Source: Arthrobacter sp. AFG20 (GTDB taxonomy: Bacteria > Actinomycetota > Actinomycetes > Actinomycetales > Micrococcaceae). Taken from it: 64,000 nucleotides of DNA. Location of the stretch: NCBI RefSeq assembly GCF_002892795.1, contig NZ_PJMC01000001.1, forward strand, positions 186,001-250,000, in the 5' to 3' direction. Positions 8,288 through 16,025 of this stretch are shown here, in pieces (the first letter of the stretch is position 1; each line of letters begins with the position of its first letter). The notes under the pieces are model-generated. The model was given only the letters and a program-made list of their open reading frames with translations. It had not been told where the DNA came from and made no database searches. The translations under genes were made by a program, and so were the position numbers.

Positions 8288-10843
8288 TCAGCGCGCGGCC
8301 ACCTCCGCGGGCTCGGCATCCGGCTCGGCGTCGGGAGAGGCCGGGGCCGTGGGTACGCGCTTGCGGAGTTTGGCCCCTTCGACGTCAACATCCGGCAGGA
8401 TGCGGTCCAGCCAGCGCGGCAGCCACCATGCCTTCTCGCCGAGGAGGTACATGACCGCCGGAACGATCGTCATGCGCACCACGAAGGCATCGACCAGCAC
8501 ACCGAATGCCATCGCAAAGCCGAGCGGCCGGACCATGTTCAGGTGCGAGAAGATGAAGCCCGCGAAGACGCTGACCATGATGATCGCGGCGGCGGTGACC
8601 ACCGCGGAAGCATGGCTGAAGCCGGAGCGGACGGCGTGCTTCGCGGACTCGCCGTGCATGAAGGACTCACGCATGCCCGAGGCGATGAACACCTGGTAGT
8701 CCATGGCCAGCCCGAACAGCACGCCGATCAGGATGATCGGCAGGAAGCTCAGCACGGCGCCGGGGTTGTCGACGCCGAACATTGCACCCAGCCAGCCCCA
8801 CTGGTAGACCGCCACCACGGCGCCGAATGCGGCCGCAAGCGAAAGCAGGAAGCCGCCGGTTGCCAGTAGCGGCACCACGATCGAGCGGAACACTAGCAGC
8901 AGCAGGATCAGCGAGAGCCCCACCACGATGGCCAGGTACGACGGCAGGGCGTCGCCCAGCTTGCTGGAAACGTCAACGTTGCCTGCCGTCTGGCCGGTCA
9001 GGCCGATGCTGACTCCGGTGGCGTCCTCAATGCCGGCCTTCTCGGCGCGGATGTCGGAGACCACGTTGACGGTGCTTGCGCTTGCCGGCCCTTCCTTCGG
9101 GATGACCTGGAACACCGCCGTCCCGAAGTCCTCGCTCAGCGCCACCGGAATGGCGGCGGTGACGTTCTCCGTCCTGCGCAGGATGTCCGCGACGTCCAGC
9201 TGCTTGGCCTGTGCTTCGGTTTCGCTCAGGCCGTCAGGGAAATCACCCACCACGATGATCGGTCCGGTCATGCCTTCGCCAAAGCTGCGCTTCGTGGCGT
9301 CATAGGCCTTGAAAGCCTGGGAATCGACAGGTTCGGAGCCGCCGTCGGGAAGTGCGAGCCGCAGCTGGGCAGCGGGCAGGGCCACAATGCCCAGCGCCAG
9401 GACACCGGCCAGCATGGCCCGGACCGGGTGCCTGGTGACAAGTCCGCCCCAGCCATGGCTGCTGCGGTGCTCGTCCTTGGCACGGTCCTCGGCCTCGCGG
9501 TTGGGGTCGGCATTGTGCCGCTCAGCCTTGGCCCAGGCCCGCTTGGAGATCAGCTTCCTGCCCACGAGGGAAAGGATCGCCGGGGTCAGCGTCAGGGCGA
9601 CCAGAACAGCAACCGCAACGGTCCCGGCCGCTGACACGCCCATGACTCCCAGGAACGGAAGCCCCGGGACCACCAGTGCCGCGAGGGCGATGATGACCGT
9701 CAGGCCGGCAAAGAGCACGGCATTGCCGGAGGTTCCGGTGGCACGCGCCACCGACTCTTCCGCGTCCATGCCTGCCAGCAGCTGCCCGCGGTGGCGGTTG
9801 ACGATGAACAGCGAGTAGTCGATGCCGACGGCGAGGCCCAGCATGAGCGCGAGCATCGGGGAAATGGAACTCATGTCGATGAGGCCGCTCAGTGCCATGG
9901 TGGCGCCAACGCCTACCGCCACGCCGATCACGGCCATCAGCAGCGGCAGCCCGGCGGCCACCAGTGTCCCGAGCATGATGATCAGGACCAGTGCCGCCAC
10001 GCCGATGCCGATGATCTCAGCCACGCCGAAGATCTCGGAGACGTCCTCGCTGATTTCCTTGCTGGGCAGCGCGGTAACACCGGCCGAGGAGGCGTCCTGC
10101 ACGATGTCCTGGACTTCCTGGCGCACTTTGGGGTCCAGTCCGTTGATGGAGGTCTTGAACTGGACCTGCGCAATGGCGGCCTTGCCGTCCTCCGAAACGA
10201 AACGCAACCCCTGCGAAGCCTCGACCTGGCGCGTGGCCAGCTCCAGCCTGGCGGCGCCGGCCTGCGCTTCCTTTGTGCCGGCGTCGAGCTTTTCCTGGCC
10301 GGCGGCCAGTGCGGCCTTCTGCTGGCCCAGCCGGGCTTCGATCGCCCGCGCGGGGAGTCCGGCAGCGGTCATCTGCGCCTCGGCCGCGGCCAGCTGTTCC
10401 TTGCCGGCGGCCAGTTCGGCCGCGGCCTGGGCCAGCGCGGCCTTGCCTGCGGTTGCCTTGGCCTTGCCGGCGGCCAGATCTTTGGCCGCCTGATTCAACT
10501 GGGCCTGGGTGGCGAACGGGTCGACGGTTCCCCGGACGTCGGGGAGGGCCTTGAGCTTGGTCAACGCAGCGGACACCGCGTCCTTGCCCGCCTGGCTGAA
10601 CTGGGCGTCATTTGCCTGAAAGACAACCCCGGCCGAGCCGCCGGATGAGGTCGGCAGCTCCTTTTGGAGCTTGTCGGCCATCTGCTGGGTTTCCGTGCCT
10701 GGAATCTGGAAGTTGTTGGACAGCGCGCCCGAAAAGGCTGCCGCTGCGCCGCCGACTGCCAGCAGGATCGCCAGCCAGAGCGAGACGACGAGCCATCGGT
10801 GACGGTAGGAAAACTTGCCGAGGCGGTACAGGAGAAGTGCCAT
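8288..10843 (-). CDS. MMPL/RND-family membrane transporter
   Basis: An 851-residue RND-superfamily protein of the MMPL (YdfJ-like) type, probably exporting lipids, drugs or other hydrophobic compounds. Layout: one membrane helix at 14-40, a long extracytoplasmic domain (about 45-245) with an Ala/Lys/Gln-rich coiled coil (about 95-185), a block of membrane helices, an Arg-rich cytoplasmic loop with EDRAKDEHRSSHG, a second extracytoplasmic domain and a final helix block with the MMPL signature GLAMDYQVFIASGMRE. I use the ATG at 10843 (MALLLYRLG) because a longer in-frame extension would run through the tetR gene and looks non-protein. It starts one base after the tetR stop, so the two form an operon. 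Confidence 0.9.
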   Translation of the reverse strand: MALLLYRLGKFSYRHRWLVVSLWLAILLAVGGAAAAFSGALSNNFQIPGTETQQMADKLQKELPTSSGGSAGVVFQANDAQFSQAGKDAVSAALTKLKALPDVRGTVDPFATQAQLNQAAKDLAAGKAKATAGKAALAQAAAELAAGKEQLAAAEAQMTAAGLPARAIEARLGQQKAALAAGQEKLDAGTKEAQAGAARLELATRQVEASQGLRFVSEDGKAAIAQVQFKTSINGLDPKVRQEVQDIVQDASSAGVTALPSKEISEDVSEIFGVAEIIGIGVAALVLIIMLGTLVAAGLPLLMAVIGVAVGVGATMALSGLIDMSSISPMLALMLGLAVGIDYSLFIVNRHRGQLLAGMDAEESVARATGTSGNAVLFAGLTVIIALAALVVPGLPFLGVMGVSAAGTVAVAVLVALTLTPAILSLVGRKLISKRAWAKAERHNADPNREAEDRAKDEHRSSHGWGGLVTRHPVRAMLAGVLALGIVALPAAQLRLALPDGGSEPVDSQAFKAYDATKRSFGEGMTGPIIVVGDFPDGLSETEAQAKQLDVADILRRTENVTAAIPVALSEDFGTAVFQVIPKEGPASASTVNVVSDIRAEKAGIEDATGVSIGLTGQTAGNVDVSSKLGDALPSYLAIVVGLSLILLLLVFRSIVVPLLATGGFLLSLAAAFGAVVAVYQWGWLGAMFGVDNPGAVLSFLPIILIGVLFGLAMDYQVFIASGMRESFMHGESAKHAVRSGFSHASAVVTAAAIIMVSVFAGFIFSHLNMVRPLGFAMAFGVLVDAFVVRMTIVPAVMYLLGEKAWWLPRWLDRILPDVDVEGAKLRKRVPTAPASPDAEPDAEPAEVAAR

Positions 10844-10844
10844 G

Positions 10845-11630
10845 TCAGGACCGTTCTGCGTTGCGGGTGGAAGGTTTGGCGGAAGATTCATTCGACGGGG
10901 GATCCGATCCCGGCCCGGCGAAACCGGATCCGAGGAGCCCCATCGAATCGATGAGCAGTTGGCGGAGGATCGCCAGTGACTCGGGGGAGAGGTCGGGGCC
11001 GCAGCGGCGGAACCACACGTCCATGGCAGCCTTGCCGCAGGAGACGACCGAACCTGCGAGGGCCCGGACGTAGAGCTCGTCCTTGTCAGTGCTGGGGCCT
11101 TGTTCAGTCCCGGTGCCCTGTTCAGTCCTGGGGCCCTGCGGGGAACGCTCACGGGCCGCAGCAACAATCTGCTCGGTGCAGTGGTCCCAGGCCTCAAGCT
11201 CGGAGCGCGCCATGAGCGGGTTGCCCTGGGTCAGGCCGAACAGCTCGGCCAGCGGCGCCACCGTCATGGGATCCGCCAGTGCCACCAAAGCGGCGCGGGC
11301 GGATTCAAGGATGGGTTCGTCAGCGGGACGCCGGCGGAACTGTTCGAGGGCGCTGTCCAGGAAACCGTGGGTCACCGACGCAATGGCGGCTTCCGTGCTG
11401 CTGAAGTAGTTGAAGAAGGTCCGGCGCGAGATGCCCGCCGCTTCTGCAATGTCCTCGACCGTGAAGTTGCCGGGGCCGTGCCGCCGCAGAAGGGCAAGCG
11501 TGGAGCCGGTGATGGCCTGCCGGGTGGCAGCCTTGTTCAGTTCGCGCCGGGAAACGGGCCCACTGGCGTCGGCCGGGGCGGGAACCGATGACGACGGAGG
11601 CGACGACGAGGAAGAACTGGAAGTAGGCAC
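10845..11630 (-). CDS. TetR-family transcriptional regulator
   Basis: A 261-residue repressor with an N-terminal TetR helix-turn-helix at about 32-80 (FTVEDIAEAAGISRRTFFNYF) and a C-terminal ligand domain. The first ~20 residues are a Ser/Pro run and there is a repeated TEQG-type insert near 175-190, both apparently disordered. The start is GTG 11630, six bases after a TAGTGT hexamer. A 14-bp palindrome sits immediately upstream. It probably represses its own gene and the MMPL exporter that follows after a single base; the inducer is unknown. Confidence 0.88.
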   Translation of the reverse strand: MPTSSSSSSSPPSSSVPAPADASGPVSRRELNKAATRQAITGSTLALLRRHGPGNFTVEDIAEAAGISRRTFFNYFSSTEAAIASVTHGFLDSALEQFRRRPADEPILESARAALVALADPMTVAPLAELFGLTQGNPLMARSELEAWDHCTEQIVAAARERSPQGPRTEQGTGTEQGPSTDKDELYVRALAGSVVSCGKAAMDVWFRRCGPDLSPESLAILRQLLIDSMGLLGSGFAGPGSDPPSNESSAKPSTRNAERS

Positions 11631-11636
11631 TCAATT

Positions 11637-11657
11637 ACACTACGTGCAAGTTTGCAC
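11637..11657 (-). promoter_or_regulatory. tetR promoter with palindromic operator
   Basis: TAGTGT (11637-11642) lies six bases from the GTG. Directly upstream, 11644-11657 is the perfect palindrome GTGCAA-GT-TTGCAC on the plus strand, in the -35 to -10 spacer. This is the usual place for a TetR autorepression operator. Confidence 0.5.
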
Positions 11658-11816
11658 TCTGGGCAATCCGGTTGGCGTGCCTCACAGGTTGGGCGGTAAA
11701 GTCACAGCCTCCACACAGCCTGGCTAAAGCCGTTCTTGAGGACGAGGGTGCATGCTGTTGTCGTGGCCGGCACGGCGGCAAGGATGCCTCAAGGCCGGCG
11801 GAGCGAGGAGCAAACC

Positions 11817-12380
11817 ATGGAGCGTTCAAAGAAGGTGGCTCTCGGCTTGGGCGCCACAGCCTTGGCACTGGGTGCCGGGTTTGGTGTCACCGGCATGGCG
11901 GCCGCAACGACGTCCACTCCCACGCCTGCACCAAGTTCAAGCAGCCCATTCAGCGCTCCCAATGACGGACCGCGTTTTGACGGCGGCGGGCACGGGCACG
12001 GACATGGGCGCGGCCACGGTGCCGTCAACGCGGACGCGGCGGCGCTCGCCGCCAAGCTGGGCGTGGACCAGGCCAAGGTGGAGGATGCCCTGAGGGCGTT
12101 CCGCGAGGCCAACCACCCGCCCGGCCGCCGCGCCGACGGCACCAAGCCGGACAAGGCAGCTAGGGAAGCGGCACTGGCAGCCTCGCTGGCCAAATCGCTG
12201 GGGATCGATGAGGCCAAGGTCAAGGCAGCACTGGAGGAACTCCGCACCCAGGCACAGGCAGGCCGGGCGGCTGCCCTGAAGGGCCGGCTGGATCAGGCGG
12301 TGAAGGATGGCACACTGACGCAGGCCGAAGCCGACGCGGTCGCGAAGGCTGTCGAAAAGGGCGTGATCGGCGGCCACTGA
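11817..12380 (+). CDS. Secreted His-rich helical protein of unknown function
   Basis: A 187-residue protein with a good Sec signal peptide (MERSKKVALGLGATALALGAG..., cleavage probably after an Ala near 30). A Thr/Pro/Ser-rich linker follows, then a GHGHGHGRGHG stretch (about 60-70) that could bind metal. The rest is Ala/Lys-rich helix in which the unit LAxxLGxDxAKVxxAL occurs twice (near 79 and 124), followed by a related LTQAEADAVAKAVEKG segment. ATG 11817 is chosen over an earlier in-frame start because GAGGAG lies six bases upstream and the signal peptide begins here. It is divergent from tetR. I do not recognise a named family with certainty. Confidence 0.75.
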   Translation: MERSKKVALGLGATALALGAGFGVTGMAAATTSTPTPAPSSSSPFSAPNDGPRFDGGGHGHGHGRGHGAVNADAAALAAKLGVDQAKVEDALRAFREANHPPGRRADGTKPDKAAREAALAASLAKSLGIDEAKVKAALEELRTQAQAGRAAALKGRLDQAVKDGTLTQAEADAVAKAVEKGVIGGH

Positions 12381-12414
12381 TCAGATTGCACCCGGTCGCC
12401 GGGCAATTGCAGCG

Positions 12415-13425
12415 TCAATTCTGCGCGACGGCCTTCTGTGGAGTTTGGCTGAGGCCCTCCAGCGCGCTACTTGATGCTTTTCCGATGGCGTTGCCCAGTA
12501 TCCGCGGGAACTGCAGCGGGAATAAGTGGGACCGCTGCCCGTCCGCGAAACGGATCTCCGTAGCGATCATCGCATTGCGACCAATGGGCTGCCCGAAGGC
12601 GTGAAGGGTCGGAATTAGGCCTGTGTCGCGATGACGTCTTTCGAGAGCCTTCAGCCTGTCCGTCGTGTAGCTGATGTCTTTGGGCGTGAAGTGGCCTACA
12701 AGGTCCGGGACATGCCTCAGCACCGTTTCGCCGGAGTGTGTTGAGTGCCCGCCAAGGTTTTGCCCTACAGCATTGACCAGATCGCCGATCCACGCCGCTG
12801 CGCCGGGCTGCGACATGCTGATGAGCCGCATGGTGTCGAGTTCCCCGCTATTGGTCGGGAACTCGAGGACGCTAAAGAGGGCGTCGCCCATGAGGTTGTC
12901 ACGCGTTGTGCTGTGCATGCTCAAACTTACATTCGAAAGACCGGTCAGCAGGCCGGTGGTATTGCCGGCGGAAGCCGCCCCAAACCAGTTTTGCCCTCCT
13001 CGTCCAACTGACAGCCCGAAAGAGGAGGAGAAGGAAGAAAAATTGTGATGCAGGGCACCGTCGAGATTTCCTGCGGTTTCCTGGTCAAAGTGGCGCTGAA
13101 GTTCCACGACGCGGGCTTCCTGGATTTCCCCGCCTTGATTATCCGGTGCGTAGGCTGAAAGTGCCGGGCGCTGAAGCATGTGCCAGAATTCCTCGCCGAT
13201 TCTCTCAGCGACAGCAGCGTCATGCCGGTTGAATCGCCTGGCCGTCCTACCGGCTGTCAGACCGACCAGTGACAACGGTACGCCGGCGATGAGCAGGGCA
13301 ACGGCCAACGCTGGCATATCTCTGGTGAAGAAAAACAAGCCTGCAATTGTCAAAATGCAGCCCCACACAAGCTTTCCGGTGCGGAGCATCCCCTTAGCCG
13401 CCGGCGACAGTGATGCATTCCCCAT
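12415..13425 (-). CDS. Hypothetical membrane protein
   Basis: A 336-residue protein I do not recognise. Two membrane segments lie near the N-terminus (about 15-55, VWGCILTIAGLFFF and ALAVALLIAGVPLSLVG). After these comes a soluble region with a Ser/Phe-rich patch (NFSSFSSSFGLSVG) and a C-terminal part with FAFG-like hydrophobic segments but no motif I can name. ATG 13425 is preceded by GGGAG nine bases upstream and a TAGGGT hexamer at 13461-13466. A longer GTG start at 13509 would engulf that promoter. Base composition looks less GC-rich than its neighbours, hinting at lateral origin. It belongs to the block that splits the carboxylase genes. Confidence 0.6.
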   Translation of the reverse strand: MGNASLSPAAKGMLRTGKLVWGCILTIAGLFFFTRDMPALAVALLIAGVPLSLVGLTAGRTARRFNRHDAAVAERIGEEFWHMLQRPALSAYAPDNQGGEIQEARVVELQRHFDQETAGNLDGALHHNFSSFSSSFGLSVGRGGQNWFGAASAGNTTGLLTGLSNVSLSMHSTTRDNLMGDALFSVLEFPTNSGELDTMRLISMSQPGAAAWIGDLVNAVGQNLGGHSTHSGETVLRHVPDLVGHFTPKDISYTTDRLKALERRHRDTGLIPTLHAFGQPIGRNAMIATEIRFADGQRSHLFPLQFPRILGNAIGKASSSALEGLSQTPQKAVAQN

Positions 13426-13575
13426 ATTGACAAACTCCCGCCCTAGCGAACCTTTACCTGACCCTAACCGTACTGTGGGTCGATATCGCTGCGCCAAATT
13501 GCCGGACACGCAATTCGGCGGTCACTGAAGTTCCAGTGCGGTGATGAAATGCGATGAGCGTGCCCAAGTGGTCTG

Positions 13576-14280
13576 TCAGCTTGTTCGGTCGACGGCGGCG
13601 AGGATTGCCGCTCCGAGCTCCGCCGGCTTGGTGAACTGCGGCCAGTGTCCGGTGGGAAGGTCCACGAGTTCCACATCGCGGATGCGGGCCAGCTCTTCAA
13701 CGTAGGGGTGCCCCGCGTCCATCCACTCCGTCAGCAATGAGGACGGGAACTCGCAGGCAATCACCGTGGCCGGGACCTCGTAGCGGCGCACGTCGTGAAG
13801 GTGCTGCCTGTCGCATGCCACGGCTTTTGGCTGCGGGATGGACCGTGCCCGGAATGCCTCCCGCAGCCCGTCGTCGAGATCGGTGAGGTCGGCGTCGTCG
13901 AACAGGTCCCAGGAAGGCAGCGGAATCTCATCACCGTCGGCAGGCAGTTCATCATTGATGACCCCGCCTTCCCCGAGCGGTCCGCTGTCCACGTAGACCA
14001 CCCGCACCACGCGGTCCGGGCGCTCGTCCACAGCACCGTGGATGATGGCGCCGCCGCCGGAGTGGCCGACAAGGACCAGCGGGCCCTCAATGCCGTCAAT
14101 GGCTTCCACCACCGCGTTGATGTGGTCGCGGAGCCCGATGCCGGTCCGCTTGGCGTCCTTCGCCTCGAGCCCCGGGAGGGTCAGCGCATGGATCTGGTGG
14201 CCCGCCTCCACCAGCGGGGGAGTGACCCCGGACCAGGATGAACCATCGAGCCAGAACCCGGGAACCAGAATGATGTCCAT
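13576..14280 (-). CDS. Alpha/beta hydrolase (esterase-like)
   Basis: A 234-residue cytoplasmic alpha/beta-hydrolase. The oxyanion-hole strand is ILVPGFWLDGSSW near the start, the nucleophile elbow is LVGHSGGGAIIH (Ser at about 75) and a C-terminal catalytic His is in LPTGHWPQFTKP. It resembles small EstC-like carboxylesterases that act on aromatic or aliphatic esters; the substrate is unknown. The ATG follows a TAGGGT hexamer by six bases, so a leaderless transcript is likely. It is a single gene upstream of the hypothetical membrane protein on the same strand. Confidence 0.85.
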   Translation of the reverse strand: MDIILVPGFWLDGSSWSGVTPPLVEAGHQIHALTLPGLEAKDAKRTGIGLRDHINAVVEAIDGIEGPLVLVGHSGGGAIIHGAVDERPDRVVRVVYVDSGPLGEGGVINDELPADGDEIPLPSWDLFDDADLTDLDDGLREAFRARSIPQPKAVACDRQHLHDVRRYEVPATVIACEFPSSLLTEWMDAGHPYVEELARIRDVELVDLPTGHWPQFTKPAELGAAILAAVDRTS

Positions 14281-14286
14281 GCCGGT

Positions 14287-14292
14287 ACCCTA
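14287..14292 (-). promoter_or_regulatory. Putative -10 for a leaderless hydrolase transcript
   Basis: TAGGGT with six bases to the ATG at 14280; no Shine-Dalgarno is visible. Confidence 0.45.
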
Positions 14293-14337
14293 CCCTTGCC
14301 GCCTGCCGCCCGGGACCCATTTGGGCGGCGGTTTTAA

Positions 14338-14375
14338 ATGGGTGTGCCCCGGGGAAAACCCCGGGGCACACCCAT
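14338..14375. terminator. Hairpin terminator after the dicarboxylate symporter
   Basis: A perfect 17-bp stem (14338-14354 with 14359-14375) with an AAAA loop lies ten bases after the symporter stop. There is only a short mixed A/T stretch after it, not a clean T-run, so it may act mainly as an RNA 3'-end stabiliser. Confidence 0.65.
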
Positions 14376-14385
14376 TCTGTGAAGG

Positions 14386-15789
14386 TCAGGCCTTCGACTC
14401 AGCCAGCTCACGCTCGACGGCGGCGGGTGTCTCTTCCTCGCGGAAGGCCTCCCCGGTGCGCGGTGCGTTGTAGAGGGTTTCGTCGAGGATCCCCTGGCGC
14501 TTGGCCACGATGGTGGGCACGAGTGCCTGGCCGGCCACGTTGACCGCCGTGCGGCCCATGTCCAGGATGGGGTCGATGGCCAGCAGGAGTCCGACGCCGG
14601 CAAGCGGCAGTCCCAGCGTGGAGAGGGTCAGCGTCAGCATGACGACGGCGCCGGTGGTTCCCGCCGTCGCAGCAGACCCGAGGACGGAGACCAGGGCGAT
14701 CAGCAGGTACTGGCTGAAGTCGAGCTGGATTCCGAAGAACTGGGCCACGAAGATCGCAGCCACGGCCGGGTAGATTGCCGCGCAGCCGTCCATCTTGGTG
14801 GTGGCGCCCAGCGGAACGGCGAAGGAGGCGTAGCCCCGGGGAACGCCGAGGTTGCGTTCGGTGACGCGCTGGGTCAGCGGCAGCGTGCCGATGGAGGAAC
14901 GGGAAACGAAGGCCAGCTGGATGGCCGGCCAGGCGCCTGAGAAGTACTGCTTGACCGACAGGCCGTGCGAGCGGACCAGGACCGGGTAGACGCCGAACAG
15001 CACCAGGGCGAGGCCGATGTAGATGGCAACAGTGAACTTGCCCAGCGAGCCGATGGTGTCCCAGCCGTAGACGGCCACCGCGTTGCCGATCAGGCCCACG
15101 GTGCCCAGCGGTGCGATGCGGATGATCCACCACAGTACCTTCTGGATGACGGCCAGCGCAGAGGCGTTGAGGGCCAGGAACGGCTCGGCCTGCTTTCCCA
15201 CCTTCAGGGCGGCAACGCCGACGGCGATGGCGATCACCAGGATTTGCAGGACGTTGAAGCTGACGGACGTGGTCACGGCGCCGGTGTCGGTGACAGTGGA
15301 GCTGGCGCCAAGGCCCAGGAAGTTTTTGGGGAACAGGCCGATGAGGAATGCCCACCAGTCGCCCTGCTTGCCGTCGTACTCAGCGTCGCCGGCGATGCCC
15401 GTGTTTGCGCCCGGCTGCAGGAGCACGCCCAGGCCGATGCCGATCAGCACTGCGACCAGCGACGTGATGGCAAACCACAGCAGCGTGTTCCAGGCAAGCC
15501 GTGCCGCGTTGGAGACCTCACGCAGGTTGGAAATGGAGCTCACCACGGCGGTGAAGATCAGCGGCACGACGGCGGTCTGCAGCAGCGACACGTAGCTCGA
15601 GCCGACGGTCTGCAGTGTCGCGCCCAGCCCGTTGGGGTTCGACTTGGTGCTGCCTGTGTACTTGGCCAGCAGGCCGAGGCCAAGCCCGACGATCAGGGCG
15701 GCGATGATCTGGAACCCGAAGGAACCTGCCCACCGCGGCAACTGGAAGCCGGAACGCCCGGCCGTGGATGAAGTGGTTTGATTGCTCAC
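14386..15789 (-). CDS. Dicarboxylate/amino-acid:cation symporter (SDF family)
   Basis: A 467-residue DctA/GltP-like secondary transporter that imports C4-dicarboxylates or acidic amino acids with protons or sodium. Family features: eight hydrophobic segments, the serine-rich re-entrant loop (AFVSRSSIGTLPLTQ near 300), GATTKMDGCAAIYPA (the helix 7 motif with Met-Asp-Gly) and the second re-entrant loop GTTGAVVMLTLTLSTLGLP. A C-terminal acidic tail extends beyond the fold. The start is GTG 15789, six bases after a TAACTT hexamer. The gene has its own hairpin terminator and is not coupled to neighbours. Confidence 0.9.
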   Translation of the reverse strand: MSNQTTSSTAGRSGFQLPRWAGSFGFQIIAALIVGLGLGLLAKYTGSTKSNPNGLGATLQTVGSSYVSLLQTAVVPLIFTAVVSSISNLREVSNAARLAWNTLLWFAITSLVAVLIGIGLGVLLQPGANTGIAGDAEYDGKQGDWWAFLIGLFPKNFLGLGASSTVTDTGAVTTSVSFNVLQILVIAIAVGVAALKVGKQAEPFLALNASALAVIQKVLWWIIRIAPLGTVGLIGNAVAVYGWDTIGSLGKFTVAIYIGLALVLFGVYPVLVRSHGLSVKQYFSGAWPAIQLAFVSRSSIGTLPLTQRVTERNLGVPRGYASFAVPLGATTKMDGCAAIYPAVAAIFVAQFFGIQLDFSQYLLIALVSVLGSAATAGTTGAVVMLTLTLSTLGLPLAGVGLLLAIDPILDMGRTAVNVAGQALVPTIVAKRQGILDETLYNAPRTGEAFREEETPAAVERELAESKA

Positions 15790-15795
15790 CCGAAC

Positions 15796-15801
15796 AAGTT
15801 A
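15796..15801 (-). promoter_or_regulatory. Putative -10 for a leaderless symporter transcript
   Basis: TAACTT with six bases to GTG 15789; no Shine-Dalgarno is visible. Confidence 0.45.
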
Positions 15802-15954
15802 GGGCGAAGAAAATACAGCTTCCACTCGATATTGAGAAATGTTACGCGCCTTGGCTGGCTGACCGTCGCATGGATGCCCGGAAAAACGGCGCCACACGGG
15901 AGTTTTGTGAAGTTATTCCCCCGGCGCGTGTGGCAAACCTCTCGCCCCCGCCGA

Positions 15955-16019
15955 CGAGTTTTTGTCCAGATATCGCGACTTCGGAGGCCTCGAAGTCGCG
16001 ACATCTGGACAAAAACTCG
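15955..16019. repeat. Long intergenic hairpin repeat (H1)
   Basis: Arms 15955-15983 and 15991-16019 pair over 29 positions with a single mismatch around a seven-base loop. It lies just after the DUF885 gene stop. No T-run follows, so it is not a classical terminator. It resembles, in size and placement, the other intergenic hairpins of this window. Confidence 0.8.
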
Positions 16020-16025
16020 GATCCC

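Noticed and set aside
10844..11197. N-terminal extension of the MMPL transporter by 118 residues
   Set aside because: It lies within tetR in another frame, lacks protein-like composition, and the standard MMPL start is at 10843.
14338..14375. Riboswitch or operator interpretation of the GC-rich hairpin
   Set aside because: Position ten bases after a stop codon fits a transcript 3' end better.
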